DNA of 42,984 nucleotides from Candidatus Gastranaerophilales bacterium (GTDB lineage Bacteria > Cyanobacteriota > Vampirovibrionia > Gastranaerophilales > Gastranaerophilaceae): positions 1 through 42,984 of the forward strand of contig CALUYN010000015.1 of assembly GCA_944325025.1 (NCBI GenBank), given 5' to 3'. The notes under the pieces are model-generated. The model did not search any database. It saw only the letters and a program-made list of their open reading frames with translations, and had not been told where the DNA came from. A program made the position numbers and the translations under genes. Shown one piece after another: positions 31,105 through 40,038 of the stretch (position 1 is its first letter; each line of letters opens with the position of its first letter).

Positions 31105-32713
31105 AATCAGGTACTCCTTCTTCTCTTGTTATAAAGCTGTGTACAGCTTCTTCTTTCATATTCGGATAGTCAGTTCTGTAATGTGCTCCGCGTGATTCTT
31201 TTCTTAAAAGTCCACAGTAAGCTATTAACAAAGAAACTGTTAACATATTTTTAAACTCGTATTCTTCTCTGCTCAAACATTTAAAAATTCTCGGGAATTC
31301 GGATTTTAACATTCTTATCTGCTCAATAGCTTCCGATAATGTCTTTTCGTTTCTAAAAATTCCGACATTATTCCACATTATCTCCTGCAATTTTTTCTTT
31401 AATGACGGAATATCTATCTCATCAAGAATTACATCCTCATCAGAGTATTTATCAATCAATGATTTAATATCTTCGTCAATCTGTTTAGGAGTTTTTAATT
31501 CTATAGATTTAAGATACTGAGCAGCAGAATAAGCACATACAACGCATTCAAGCAGAGAGTTGCTTGCAAGTCTGTTTCCGCCGTGAAGTCCGGTTGATGC
31601 TGTTTCACCTATTGCATAAAGGCCTTTCAAAGACGTTTCGCCGTTTAAATTTGTTTTAATTCCGCCCATAAAATAATGAGCCGCAGGTGCAACAGGAATA
31701 AAGTCATGAGAAATATCTATGCCGTTTTCCATACATTTTTTAGAAATAGTCGGGAAACGTTTAAAAAGTTTGGAGCTTTCTATACAGCTAGCATTTAAAT
31801 AGACATTATCAACGCCATGCTCAATCATTTCATTAAAATTTGCACGTGTAACAATATCACGAGGGGCTAATTCTTTGCGTTCATCATACTTTGCCATAAA
31901 TTCAACCCCATCAGCATCACAAAGCTTTGCTCCTTCGCCTCTTACGGCTTCCGATATTAAAAATCGATTTTCCTCTCCGTCAATTGCAAGCGCTGTCGGG
32001 TGAAACTGAACAAATTCCATATCCTGCATTACAGCTCCTGCTCTGTAGGCAAGTGCAACACCATCACCTGTTGCGCCTGACGGATTTGTAGTATATTTGT
32101 ATAACTGTCCGACGCCTCCGGTTGCAAGAATTACAGCCGATGAATATATTGTTTCGTATTCCTGGGTTTCATCATTAAAAACAATAACCCCTCTGCATTC
32201 ATTTTTTGAATTAACAATGAGTTCTACAGCACTGGTTTGTTCATAAATATCAATATTTTCATTTTCCTGAACTTTCTGGCACAATGCCTGTTCAATCATT
32301 CTCCCTGTAGCATCACCGCCACAGTGAAGTATACGCCGAACACTGTGAGCAGCTTCCTTTGTAAAACAAATATTGTTATTTTCATCGCGGTCAAATTCCA
32401 CGCCGAACTTTAATAAATCTTTTATAACTGCATCAGAATGCTCTGAGATATATTTTACAGTATTAAATTCGCTTAATCCGGCACCTGCTTTAATAGTATC
32501 AGAGATATGAGAAGCAGTTGAATCTGCCTTATTTTCTTTCATTACGCCAACTATACCGCCCTGCGCGTATAGTGAATTGCTTTCCCCGAATTTTGATTTT
32601 GTAACAATAAGAATTCCGTCTGGAAGATTTATCTGCTGCTCAATCTTTAATGCGGCATACAAACCTGCAATACCGCTTCCTATAATTACTGCCGAATACT
32701 TTGAATATTTCAT
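31094..32713 (-). CDS. nadB: L-aspartate oxidase
   Basis: NadB is the flavoenzyme that oxidises L-aspartate to iminoaspartate, the first step of de novo NAD synthesis; fumarate serves as electron acceptor in anaerobes. The 539-residue protein has the FAD motif IGSGIAGLYAAL (about 11-22), SLYAQGGIVGV, EAAHSVRRILHCGGDATG, ILATGGVGQLYKYTTNP, GAVMQDMEFVQFHPTAL, ISEAVRGEGA and AAHYFMGGIKTN. The length is normal. AAGGTG lies upstream of the ATG. Together with nadC and the nadE at 3554 this gives most of an NAD pathway. Confidence 0.95.
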   Translation of the reverse strand: MKYSKYSAVIIGSGIAGLYAALKIEQQINLPDGILIVTKSKFGESNSLYAQGGIVGVMKENKADSTASHISDTIKAGAGLSEFNTVKYISEHSDAVIKDLLKFGVEFDRDENNNICFTKEAAHSVRRILHCGGDATGRMIEQALCQKVQENENIDIYEQTSAVELIVNSKNECRGVIVFNDETQEYETIYSSAVILATGGVGQLYKYTTNPSGATGDGVALAYRAGAVMQDMEFVQFHPTALAIDGEENRFLISEAVRGEGAKLCDADGVEFMAKYDERKELAPRDIVTRANFNEMIEHGVDNVYLNASCIESSKLFKRFPTISKKCMENGIDISHDFIPVAPAAHYFMGGIKTNLNGETSLKGLYAIGETASTGLHGGNRLASNSLLECVVCAYSAAQYLKSIELKTPKQIDEDIKSLIDKYSDEDVILDEIDIPSLKKKLQEIMWNNVGIFRNEKTLSEAIEQIRMLKSEFPRIFKCLSREEYEFKNMLTVSLLIAYCGLLRKESRGAHYRTDYPNMKEEAVHSFITREEGVPDFVK

Positions 32714-32805
32714 AATACACCTTATGTATATTTACCATTTACATAATAGCTCAAAATAAATTATTTTGCCATAATTAAATATTAAGATTTGATTAAAATA
32801 GTTAA

Positions 32806-32838
32806 TAAAAAAGCCTCTTATAAAAGAGGCCTTTTTAT
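32806..32838 (-). terminator. Terminator of the gene at 32838-33152
   Basis: AAGAGGC and GCCTCTT arms around a short loop (one extra C on one side) end in TTTTTT on the minus strand. The hairpin begins at the stop codon of the gene. Confidence 0.75.
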
Positions 32839-33152
32839 TATTTTTTTACTTTGTCTTGTTCTGGTGCCTTTTTTGCAGGATGTTTCATCTCATGCTTTTT
32901 ATACGGTTTCATCTTATGATTTTTATAAGGGCAGCCGGGTGCTGCACCGTAATATGCCGGAACATCATATGCCGGCATAGGCGGCATAGGACAAGAACAG
33001 CTTACATTAAGTCCAACAGAAGCATTATACAAACAAATTGCCACAAGACACCCTACAAATGATGCGAAAATTGTTGCTAAAAATTTCTGAAAATCAGGAC
33101 TCACTGCCCATCTGTCGTATTCTTGATGTTTCTGGTTGTTTTCGTCACTCAT
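32838..33152 (-). CDS. Small membrane protein with a Cys/Met/His/Lys-rich tail
   Basis: A 104-residue protein with a polar N-terminus, one membrane helix (about 24-44, FLATIFASFVGCLVAICLY), a CSCPMPPMP segment, and a tail with repeated His-Lys-Met-Lys clusters (HKMKPYKKHEMKH). The tail could bind metal, for example copper or nickel, but no such family is recognised. AAGGAGAG lies upstream of the ATG. It has its own terminator and stands divergent from the response regulator. Confidence 0.68.
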   Translation of the reverse strand: MSDENNQKHQEYDRWAVSPDFQKFLATIFASFVGCLVAICLYNASVGLNVSCSCPMPPMPAYDVPAYYGAAPGCPYKNHKMKPYKKHEMKHPAKKAPEQDKVKK

Positions 33153-33383
33153 AAGCTCTCCTTTATATTTTAAACCTGTACCTTTAACTCAAATTATATT
33201 ATACATTATTTTTTCAAAAAATAAACCTTTTTTTAAAATTTATATTAAAAAAAATATGACTTCCCATTAAAATCCAAATATGATTTATTAATCAGCTAGA
33301 TAAAATATAATTCTTAAATCTTAACAATTACGGGATTAATTAGATTTATAAAAATTTTATAAGTAATATAGGGAGAAACAACT

Positions 33384-34043
33384 ATGACAATAAACGTATT
33401 ACTTGTAGAAGATCAAAAACTTATCCGCGTTGGATTAAAATCACTTTTCGAAGATAAAAATGATATATTAGTAACTTCTGAAGCTCAAAACGGTAAAGAA
33501 GCAGTTGAAAAATTCAGGACGGTCCATCCTGATGTTGTAGTTATGGATATCGGTCTTCCTGATATATCTGGAATTGAAGCTACAAAACGAATTTTAGAAA
33601 TAAATAATAAAGCAAAAGTTATAATTTTGACTTCACATCTGAGCGAGCAGGAAGTTATGGACGCGCTTCATGCCGGAGCCTGCGCTTATGCAATGAAAGA
33701 CATCAGTACTGATATTTTAAAAATGGTTATTAAAACTGTTGTAGAAGGTGCGATGTGGTTAGACCCGCAGGTTGTGCCTATACTTAGAGAAAAAAACTGC
33801 GGAGTTATACCGCCGCGTCAAATGTCGCGCGCAATGTTTAAAGAACAGCACGCTAACCTCACGCAAAGGGAATACGAAGTTTTAAAGCTCGTGGTGGAAG
33901 GACTTTCCAACAACGAAATTGCTCAAGAATTAACGATTTCCGAACACACTGCAAAGGCTCATGTTTGTAATATTATTCAAAAGCTTGTGGTTGACGACAG
34001 AACACAGGCTGCTGTAAAGGCTTTAAAAGAAGGATTAGTTTAA
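33384..34043 (+). CDS. NarL/LuxR-type response regulator
   Basis: A 219-residue two-component regulator. The receiver domain (1-120) has the acidic pair Glu9-Asp10, the phospho-acceptor Asp55 (VVMDIGLPD) and the conserved late Lys (YAMKDIS). The C-terminal LuxR-type helix-turn-helix (about 152-219) reads LTQREYEVLKLVVEGLSNNEIAQ with SEHTAKAHVCNIIQKL. No histidine kinase lies nearby, so it is an orphan in this window. An AT-rich gap of 230 bp precedes it and AGGGAG lies 8 nt before the ATG. The following SulP transporter could be a target or cotranscribed gene. Confidence 0.93.
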   Translation: MTINVLLVEDQKLIRVGLKSLFEDKNDILVTSEAQNGKEAVEKFRTVHPDVVVMDIGLPDISGIEATKRILEINNKAKVIILTSHLSEQEVMDALHAGACAYAMKDISTDILKMVIKTVVEGAMWLDPQVVPILREKNCGVIPPRQMSRAMFKEQHANLTQREYEVLKLVVEGLSNNEIAQELTISEHTAKAHVCNIIQKLVVDDRTQAAVKALKEGLV

Positions 34044-34103
34044 TATTCTTGAAAAATCCTGAAAATTTTGGTATATTAGAAAAACTGTATGAGGATTAAT
34101 TTA

Positions 34104-35684
34104 ATGAAAACTAATATACTATCTAATTTTAAAGGTGATTTAACTGGCGGGATTACAGCGGGTATAATTGCGCTGCCTCTTGCTATAGCTTTTGGTGTTT
34201 CAAGCGGGCTTGGAGCAACAGCAGGTATTTATGGTGCAATAATTGTCGGAATGCTTGCAGCAATTTTCGGCGGCACACCCACTCAAATATCAGGGCCTAC
34301 AGGGCCTTTAACAGTAGTTGCAGCTTCAGTTGTTGCAGCTCACTCATCAGACCCGGGATTAGTTTTTACCGCTATATTTCTATCCGGAATTTTTCAGATT
34401 ATTCTCGGAATTTTTAAAATTGGTAAATTTGTTAATTTTATTCCTTATCCTGTTATTTCAGGTTTTATGAGCGGTATTGGGACAATAATCATTCTTTTAC
34501 AGATAAACTCATTTCTTGGATTAGAATTTTCCGGAACACCTGTAGAAGGATTAATTAATGCTCTAAAATCATTACACAACAGTAACTTGCAAAGTATTAT
34601 ACTTGGACTTATTGCATTAATTATAGTCTTTTTTACGCCAAAAAAGATAGCAAAAATTATTCCTCCGCCCTTGATTGCCCTAATACTTGGAACAGTTACT
34701 GCTGTTTTTTTCAACTTTGATGTAAATACAATAGGTGAAATTCCAAGAACCCTGCCATCGCTTATTGTTCCAAGATTTCATCTAGATAATATAGAAATCA
34801 TTATACCTATAGCTTTAACAATTGCAGTTTTAGGGTCAATAGATACTCTATTGACATCTCTGGTTGCGGATTCTATGACAAAAACTAAACATGAGTCAAA
34901 TAAAGAGCTAATCGGCCAGGGGATAGGGAATATGGCGGCAGCTTTATTTGGCGGTCTGGTATCCTGCGGCGCAACAATGAGAACGGTTGTTAATATAAAA
35001 AGCGGAGGAAAAACAAGATTGTCCGGAGTTGTGCATTCTATTTTCTTAATTATGATAGTTGTATTTTTTGCACCGGTTGCTGCAAAAATTCCGCTTGCTG
35101 TGCTTTCAGGGATTTTAATAAAAGTCGGTGTAAGTATTATTGATTACAAATTTATTAAATTGATAAAAGCAGCCCCCCGAAATGACTTACTTGTAATGCT
35201 TCTTGTCTTTTTAATAACAATATTTGATGATTTGATACTTGCAGTAGGGGTCGGTGTTGTTTTATCGTCTATTCTTTTTGCCGCTAATGTTGCAAAACAG
35301 ACAGATATAAAACTTGTCGGGCTTTCAAATATTACAGATGAAAATTATATTGACGAAGATTTAAAAAATAAAACAATGATTATGCATATTGACGGAACAT
35401 TATTCTTTGGCTCAGCTTCACAAATGGCAGCTAGAATGAACCAAATTCTTGATTACAAAAACGTCATTATTGATTGTTCTCATATAAAGAGCATTGATAT
35501 TTCGGCAGTGTTTGCTCTTGAAGATTTGATTTTAACTTTGAATAACAAAAAAGCTAGAGTTATAATTATCTTTAACAACCGCGAAGTTGCTGCCTCTACA
35601 TTAAAATTAGGATTAAGAAAACTTATTAGTCCTAATGATATTGCATTTTCAACTCAAGAGGCTGTTGAAAGTATACAAAATTAA
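34104..35684 (+). CDS. SulP/SLC26 family anion transporter with STAS domain
   Basis: A 526-residue inner-membrane transporter with about 12-14 hydrophobic segments, the family motif GLTAGIYGAIIVGMLAAIFG near the N-terminus (here GLGATAGIYGAI), ISGPTGPLTVV, and a C-terminal cytoplasmic STAS domain (about 430-520; MIMHIDGTLFFGSASQMA and VIIDCSHIKSIDISAVFAL). Substrates in this family include sulfate, bicarbonate and dicarboxylates; which applies here is unknown. The ATG at 34104 is preferred because GAGG precedes it by 9 nt. It follows the response regulator by 60 bp. Confidence 0.9.
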   Translation: MKTNILSNFKGDLTGGITAGIIALPLAIAFGVSSGLGATAGIYGAIIVGMLAAIFGGTPTQISGPTGPLTVVAASVVAAHSSDPGLVFTAIFLSGIFQIILGIFKIGKFVNFIPYPVISGFMSGIGTIIILLQINSFLGLEFSGTPVEGLINALKSLHNSNLQSIILGLIALIIVFFTPKKIAKIIPPPLIALILGTVTAVFFNFDVNTIGEIPRTLPSLIVPRFHLDNIEIIIPIALTIAVLGSIDTLLTSLVADSMTKTKHESNKELIGQGIGNMAAALFGGLVSCGATMRTVVNIKSGGKTRLSGVVHSIFLIMIVVFFAPVAAKIPLAVLSGILIKVGVSIIDYKFIKLIKAAPRNDLLVMLLVFLITIFDDLILAVGVGVVLSSILFAANVAKQTDIKLVGLSNITDENYIDEDLKNKTMIMHIDGTLFFGSASQMAARMNQILDYKNVIIDCSHIKSIDISAVFALEDLILTLNNKKARVIIIFNNREVAASTLKLGLRKLISPNDIAFSTQEAVESIQN

Positions 35685-35723
35685 GAAAAAATGGTATTAT
35701 ATTCTTATTAAGAAGGAGGGAAT

Positions 35724-36302
35724 ATGAAAAAAATATTCGTATTATTATGTATGATGCTAGCTATACAGACAGCCGGTTACGCTGATTTTGAAACAGATAT
35801 GCACCAGGCATATATTGCTAAAATTCAGGCGCAGGGTATAACATACAATACTTACAATTTCTTTAATGCAATAAGTAACGGCAATGTTCAGCTTGTTGAT
35901 TTGTTTTTAAAAGCCGGTATGAGTCCTGAATCGACTTTTATGAAAGCTCCGGCAATCTATATGGCAATTTCTAGCAATCAAAATGAAATTGTAAAAATGC
36001 TTCTTGATAACAAAGTAGATCCCAATAAAGAAGTTGCAGGGCTTTCACCATTGATTATGGCAATCCGAAACAAAGATGCACAAATTGTTCAAACTTTAAT
36101 TGAATATGGCGCTGATGTAAATAAAGAAGTCGGCTATACAAAACCTCTGGCTTACGCAATTCAGAAAAAACAACCTAAAATTGTCGAACTTTTGATAAAT
36201 GCAGGAGCAAAACCTGATAATGAAATTTTAATCAAGGCTTTAAAATCAGATGACAATTACATTAAAGATGCGGTACTAACAAGGTTTAAAACTATGGATT
36301 AA
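35724..36302 (+). CDS. Exported ankyrin-repeat protein
   Basis: A 192-residue protein with a signal peptide (MKKIFVLLCMMLAIQTAGYA) and four to five ankyrin repeats (about 45-175), with signatures such as NGNVQLVDLFLKAGMSP, NEIVKMLLDNKVDPNKE, AQIVQTLIEYGADVNKE and PKIVELLINAGAKPD. Ankyrin repeats bind proteins; the partner is unknown. A strong AAGGAGGG precedes the ATG. It follows sulP by 39 bp and ends at a bidirectional terminator. Confidence 0.88.
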   Translation: MKKIFVLLCMMLAIQTAGYADFETDMHQAYIAKIQAQGITYNTYNFFNAISNGNVQLVDLFLKAGMSPESTFMKAPAIYMAISSNQNEIVKMLLDNKVDPNKEVAGLSPLIMAIRNKDAQIVQTLIEYGADVNKEVGYTKPLAYAIQKKQPKIVELLINAGAKPDNEILIKALKSDDNYIKDAVLTRFKTMD

Positions 36303-36305
36303 AAT

Positions 36306-36338
36306 AAAAAAAGAGGCTTTTAAAAAGCCTCTTTTTTT
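36306..36338. terminator. Bidirectional terminator
   Basis: AAAAAAAGAGGCTTTT and AAAAGCCTCTTTTTTT pair around TA. It ends the ankyrin gene on the plus strand and the LEA-like gene on the minus strand. The core AGAGGC/GCCTCT is the same as in the terminators at 25480 and 32806. Confidence 0.85.
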
Positions 36339-36570
36339 AAGCATTTTTTTCTTTTTCCTTTTCTTTTGCTTCATCAATCTTTTCAGCAACTTTTTCTTTG
36401 ACAGAATGAGCCTTTTCTTTAATATCTTCTTTTACATTGTGCACTTTTTCTTTTGCTTTTTGAGCATCTGCTTTTAAATTTTCTTTTACTTCTTCAGCTT
36501 TTTCTTTAGCTTTGTGTGCGGCATCATGCATTTTTTCTTTTATTGTTTCTTTATCTTTTTCACTGTTCAT
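36337..36570 (-). CDS. LEA-like 11-mer helix protein
   Basis: A 77-residue protein made almost only of Lys, Glu, Ala, Asp, Val and His. From residue about 11 it falls into six 11-residue units (for example KEKMHDAAHKA, KEKAEEVKENL, KADAQKAKEKV, HNVKEDIKEKA, HSVKEKVAEKI), the periodicity of group 3 LEA and related amphipathic-helix proteins. Such proteins protect membranes or proteins under desiccation or cold in other organisms; here the function is inferred only. AAGGAA precedes the ATG. Confidence 0.75.
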   Translation of the reverse strand: MNSEKDKETIKEKMHDAAHKAKEKAEEVKENLKADAQKAKEKVHNVKEDIKEKAHSVKEKVAEKIDEAKEKEKEKNA

Positions 36571-36713
36571 GGCATATTCCTTTCGTTTTTATTTACAAAT
36601 ATATTATTTACTTTATAAGTATGAATTTTATGCGAAAAAAGTATTAGAACATTAATATTTTGTCTTAGTATGATATAATATTCTTGTTGAGAATACAGAG
36701 AGCGGAGATATAG

Positions 36714-38153
36714 ATGGAAGGCAGTATTAAGAAAAATTATTATTTAATTTTTAATAATATAATGACTTATCTGCCATCCAGAATATTAATTATCTTAAAC
36801 TCAGTTATAATTATTCCTCTATTTGCATATTTTTTAAGCGAAAAACAGATTAGTATTTATTTGATTGCATTACAGGCTTTAAATCTCATGTGCACTTGTT
36901 CTTTTGACTGGATTACAAAGGCTGTATTGAGATTTTATGAAAAATATAATATAAAAAATTCGCTAAATGTCTTTTTCTCAAGCATTTTCTGGTTGTCTGC
37001 GGTTGTATACATATTAATTCTTATAAGCTATTTTACCTTTAAAGATTTTATTTTAGAAAAATTTGCAGTTGATAACATATCATTTCTTTTTACAATACTT
37101 CTTGTACTGCCCTGCGGTATAAGACAATTTTTATACCAGATATTGAGAGCAAGAAATCAGGCGAAACTATATACTCTAAGCATATTATTATATCAGCTTG
37201 GCTTTATTGTACTGTTTTTCGCTATCACAAAAATAATTCCGAATGCACACGCGGTATTATTTGCAATGATGGTTTCAATAGTTGCTATTGACATTTATAT
37301 AATTCGTTCAATTTACCTTAATTACAAAATTGAAAATAAAATTAATAAAACAATTCTTTATGAAGTTTTAAAATATGCGCTTCCGCTTATTATAACCAAC
37401 ACTGCATACTGGGCTATACTTAATTATTCAAAACTTATATTTCAAAATATGCAGGAGTATTTAAATACCGCGATAACCGGAATATCCTGGATGCTGTCAG
37501 GAAACATTATACAGCCTCTAGTAACAGTATTCACCTTTGCAAGTTTTCCTGTTATTATCAAAAAATTTGAACTTAACAGACTGTATAAAACTTATTTTAC
37601 AAACATATTACAGTTATACTGTTTTTTACTTCTTCCGATAGTGAGCATCTTCTGTTACTTTTCAAAAGAAATTGTTTATTTAATCTTACCGGAAAACTAC
37701 AAAATGGCTGCTATTATGCTTCCATTTTTTGCCTTTGCAATATTTTTACATGAATTTATGAAACTCATAAACTTTAAGTATCATTTAAAAAACAGAACCT
37801 ATATTGAAATGTTATTCGGAATTATAATCGCCTGCGCAGCATATTTTCTTAATATAAAAATGATTAATTCATTTTCATTATTAGGAGCAGCAATGACATT
37901 GTTTTTAAGTGAAGTCATTCTTATTATTGTGAATTTATTTGTCAAATTCAGAAGCTTTGACTACCTTAATTACACCAAAATTTTAAAAACGTTTCTGTTA
38001 ATTGCCTTTACCGGTATCGTAGTTTTTGGATTGGTGCAGTTGATATTTATACCTGCGCCGCCTAATAAATATATTTATATTATTAAAATGATTGCATATA
38101 TAAGCTGTTACTATGGTATATGCTATCGCTTTAAAGATAAAATATTAGCTTAG
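36714..38153 (+). CDS. Polysaccharide flippase (Wzx/MATE-like)
   Basis: A 479-residue integral membrane protein with about 12-14 transmembrane helices and the layout of the oligosaccharide flippase/MVF superfamily (SRILIILNSVIIIPLFAYFL near the start, a long periodic hydrophobic pattern to the end). It probably moves lipid-linked sugars across the inner membrane. No glycosyltransferase genes are adjacent, which is unusual for a Wzx. A TATAAT at 36674-36679 lies upstream and GGAG precedes the ATG. The 3' end overlaps the convergent gene at 38150 by 4 bp. Confidence 0.82.
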   Translation: MEGSIKKNYYLIFNNIMTYLPSRILIILNSVIIIPLFAYFLSEKQISIYLIALQALNLMCTCSFDWITKAVLRFYEKYNIKNSLNVFFSSIFWLSAVVYILILISYFTFKDFILEKFAVDNISFLFTILLVLPCGIRQFLYQILRARNQAKLYTLSILLYQLGFIVLFFAITKIIPNAHAVLFAMMVSIVAIDIYIIRSIYLNYKIENKINKTILYEVLKYALPLIITNTAYWAILNYSKLIFQNMQEYLNTAITGISWMLSGNIIQPLVTVFTFASFPVIIKKFELNRLYKTYFTNILQLYCFLLLPIVSIFCYFSKEIVYLILPENYKMAAIMLPFFAFAIFLHEFMKLINFKYHLKNRTYIEMLFGIIIACAAYFLNIKMINSFSLLGAAMTLFLSEVILIIVNLFVKFRSFDYLNYTKILKTFLLIAFTGIVVFGLVQLIFIPAPPNKYIYIIKMIAYISCYYGICYRFKDKILA

Positions 38154-39910
38154 TCAATAAAAACAAATTTACGTTTTATTTTAAAATTCTTTTTATCATC
38201 CAACAAAGCTTTTCTTAACTTTAAATAATTGGCTTGCTCTGTATCTGTGGGGTTATACCTTGTCCAAACAGAATATTTAACTGCAGCCTTTGGAACTTCT
38301 CCAGGTTTTAACAATTTGTAATCAACATCAGCAAGATTATTTTCTTTAGCAAATTGCTTAAAATCTTTTATATTTTCCGTAAATTTGTCGTTAGAAACTC
38401 CCATTGTATTTCTATCTAGCCAGTATAAAGTAACTTTATGATAACCCGCATCAGTGTATATCTTATTAAATAATTTAACAAAGTCGCTGAGTTTATCTTT
38501 ATCGTGCAATCTATTGTATATTGTTTTATTAACTATGCTTTGAACTTGTTCTAATCCGGGGCTCAATAATAGATTTCTGAATACTATTACTTCCCCTGAA
38601 TTTTTTAATAAAAACATTTTTTGAAGTTGAGAAGTTTGAAAATCTCTCAGTCCATTGATAACTTTTTCATCAATATTACCTCTCATTTCAAGTTCATCAA
38701 GACATCTTGTCATAGTATCATACATAGTTTTAATTTTTCTATCTTCTGCCAAACGAAGAAAAAGCTGCGGAGATTCTTGAATAAAAAAGATATTTACACA
38801 TACATTTGAATATTCATTCAGCAGTTGAATATCTTTATCAGACAGATTTTCAGCCACAACATTAGAAATTTCTTTGTACATGTCCTCATCTAACACAGGG
38901 GATATAATATCTGCGGTCTGCATTATTCTTTTAAGCATTTTTACAGGTCTGTCATTTATCAGCCTTAAATTTGAAATTTCCTGCAGATGTCTTTTATAAG
39001 AAAACATTCTGTAATACAAATAATCTTCATCATTTTTTATATATGAAAGATTTTTTAAATATCTGCTTGACAATGTATCAACAAAAACTGTCGAGGCAAA
39101 AAACCTTCTTGACAACTGAAGTCTTTCACCTAAAAAGGCTTCCGGCACAATTTCCGCCATCACTTCACTGTCTTTACCTTTGATTTTAACAAAAAATTCG
39201 GGTATTACTGATATTGTCCGCATATAATGCGGCATCTCTGCATTATAAGATATATCATCGCTGAATAAAGTTATAGGAGGATAATTTTCAATCAAAATTT
39301 CGTTTGATTTTAAGATATAAGGTAATTCAACCTTTGCGCTGTCCGGTTTCCCATCCATAGTTTTCTGCGTGTATCTTATGTAATCTTTGCCCTCAAGAAC
39401 AACCGGAATATAATCAGATATAACTTTTGCATTTTGGTTATGAACTTGTGCGTTATTTCCTAAAACATCAAAAACAGTCCTGTCAATATATAAAGATTTG
39501 TCTTTCAAAGTATTGATATATGAATTAAACAAATACTGGAAAGAATCCATTTTATCAACAACAGAATTTGCAATTTCCTCAGCGTTATTACCGTCGTAAT
39601 TATATTCCCCGAGATAAACACCTACGGCAAAATCTAAATCGTTGGGAATAGGATTGTTCTTCAAAAAGCCTGAACCATATGCATTTTTAAATACATACTT
39701 GATAGGATAACCGTCTTTTCTCGAATTAGCTCTTGTGAAGCTGAATGCTTTATCAAGCTCTTTAATTACAGGTGCAATTTCTGAAAATCCAGATGTTTCA
39801 GTATACGGGTTGAGATACAGAAACGCAACCTCTTTATTTGAAACAAAATAAACTACTGCAGATAAACAAACCAATCCTATAACAGCAAGATAAAATTTAA
39901 TATTTTTCAT
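38150..39910 (-). CDS. Large membrane-anchored protein of unknown function
   Basis: I do not recognise this 586-residue protein. One N-terminal hydrophobic segment (about 5-23, FYLAVIGLVCLSAVVYFVS) would anchor it, leaving a large, mixed alpha/beta domain outside. There are few Cys residues and no enzyme motif, although PIPNDLDFAVGVYLGEY has a faint likeness to nucleotidyltransferase cores. Its promoter is the only perfect TTGACA-17-TATAAT I found in the window, and the -10 box is 8 nt from the ATG with no Shine-Dalgarno, implying leaderless translation. The convergent flippase ends in the same TTAG. Confidence 0.72.
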   Translation of the reverse strand: MKNIKFYLAVIGLVCLSAVVYFVSNKEVAFLYLNPYTETSGFSEIAPVIKELDKAFSFTRANSRKDGYPIKYVFKNAYGSGFLKNNPIPNDLDFAVGVYLGEYNYDGNNAEEIANSVVDKMDSFQYLFNSYINTLKDKSLYIDRTVFDVLGNNAQVHNQNAKVISDYIPVVLEGKDYIRYTQKTMDGKPDSAKVELPYILKSNEILIENYPPITLFSDDISYNAEMPHYMRTISVIPEFFVKIKGKDSEVMAEIVPEAFLGERLQLSRRFFASTVFVDTLSSRYLKNLSYIKNDEDYLYYRMFSYKRHLQEISNLRLINDRPVKMLKRIMQTADIISPVLDEDMYKEISNVVAENLSDKDIQLLNEYSNVCVNIFFIQESPQLFLRLAEDRKIKTMYDTMTRCLDELEMRGNIDEKVINGLRDFQTSQLQKMFLLKNSGEVIVFRNLLLSPGLEQVQSIVNKTIYNRLHDKDKLSDFVKLFNKIYTDAGYHKVTLYWLDRNTMGVSNDKFTENIKDFKQFAKENNLADVDYKLLKPGEVPKAAVKYSVWTRYNPTDTEQANYLKLRKALLDDKKNFKIKRKFVFID

Positions 39911-39918
39911 AATTACTA

Positions 39919-39947
39919 ATTATATAAGCTCATTAAAAAGATGTCAA
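39919..39947 (-). promoter_or_regulatory. Consensus promoter, leaderless layout
   Basis: On the minus strand TTGACA (39942-39947), 17 bp, then TATAAT (39919-39924), both perfect. The ATG at 39910 is 8 nt after the -10 box, so the transcript would begin 0-3 nt before the start codon. Confidence 0.85.
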
Positions 39948-40038
39948 TTGATTAAATCTTTCCTCTACATCAATTAATAAAGTCTTGAATTTTTCTTAAA
40001 TTTGGAGTAAAAATATCATATTGTGAGGTGAAAGAGAT

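Noticed and set aside
38150-39910. Nucleotidyltransferase call for the 586-residue protein
   Set aside because: Only a short NDLDFAVG resemblance; no companion motifs are seen.
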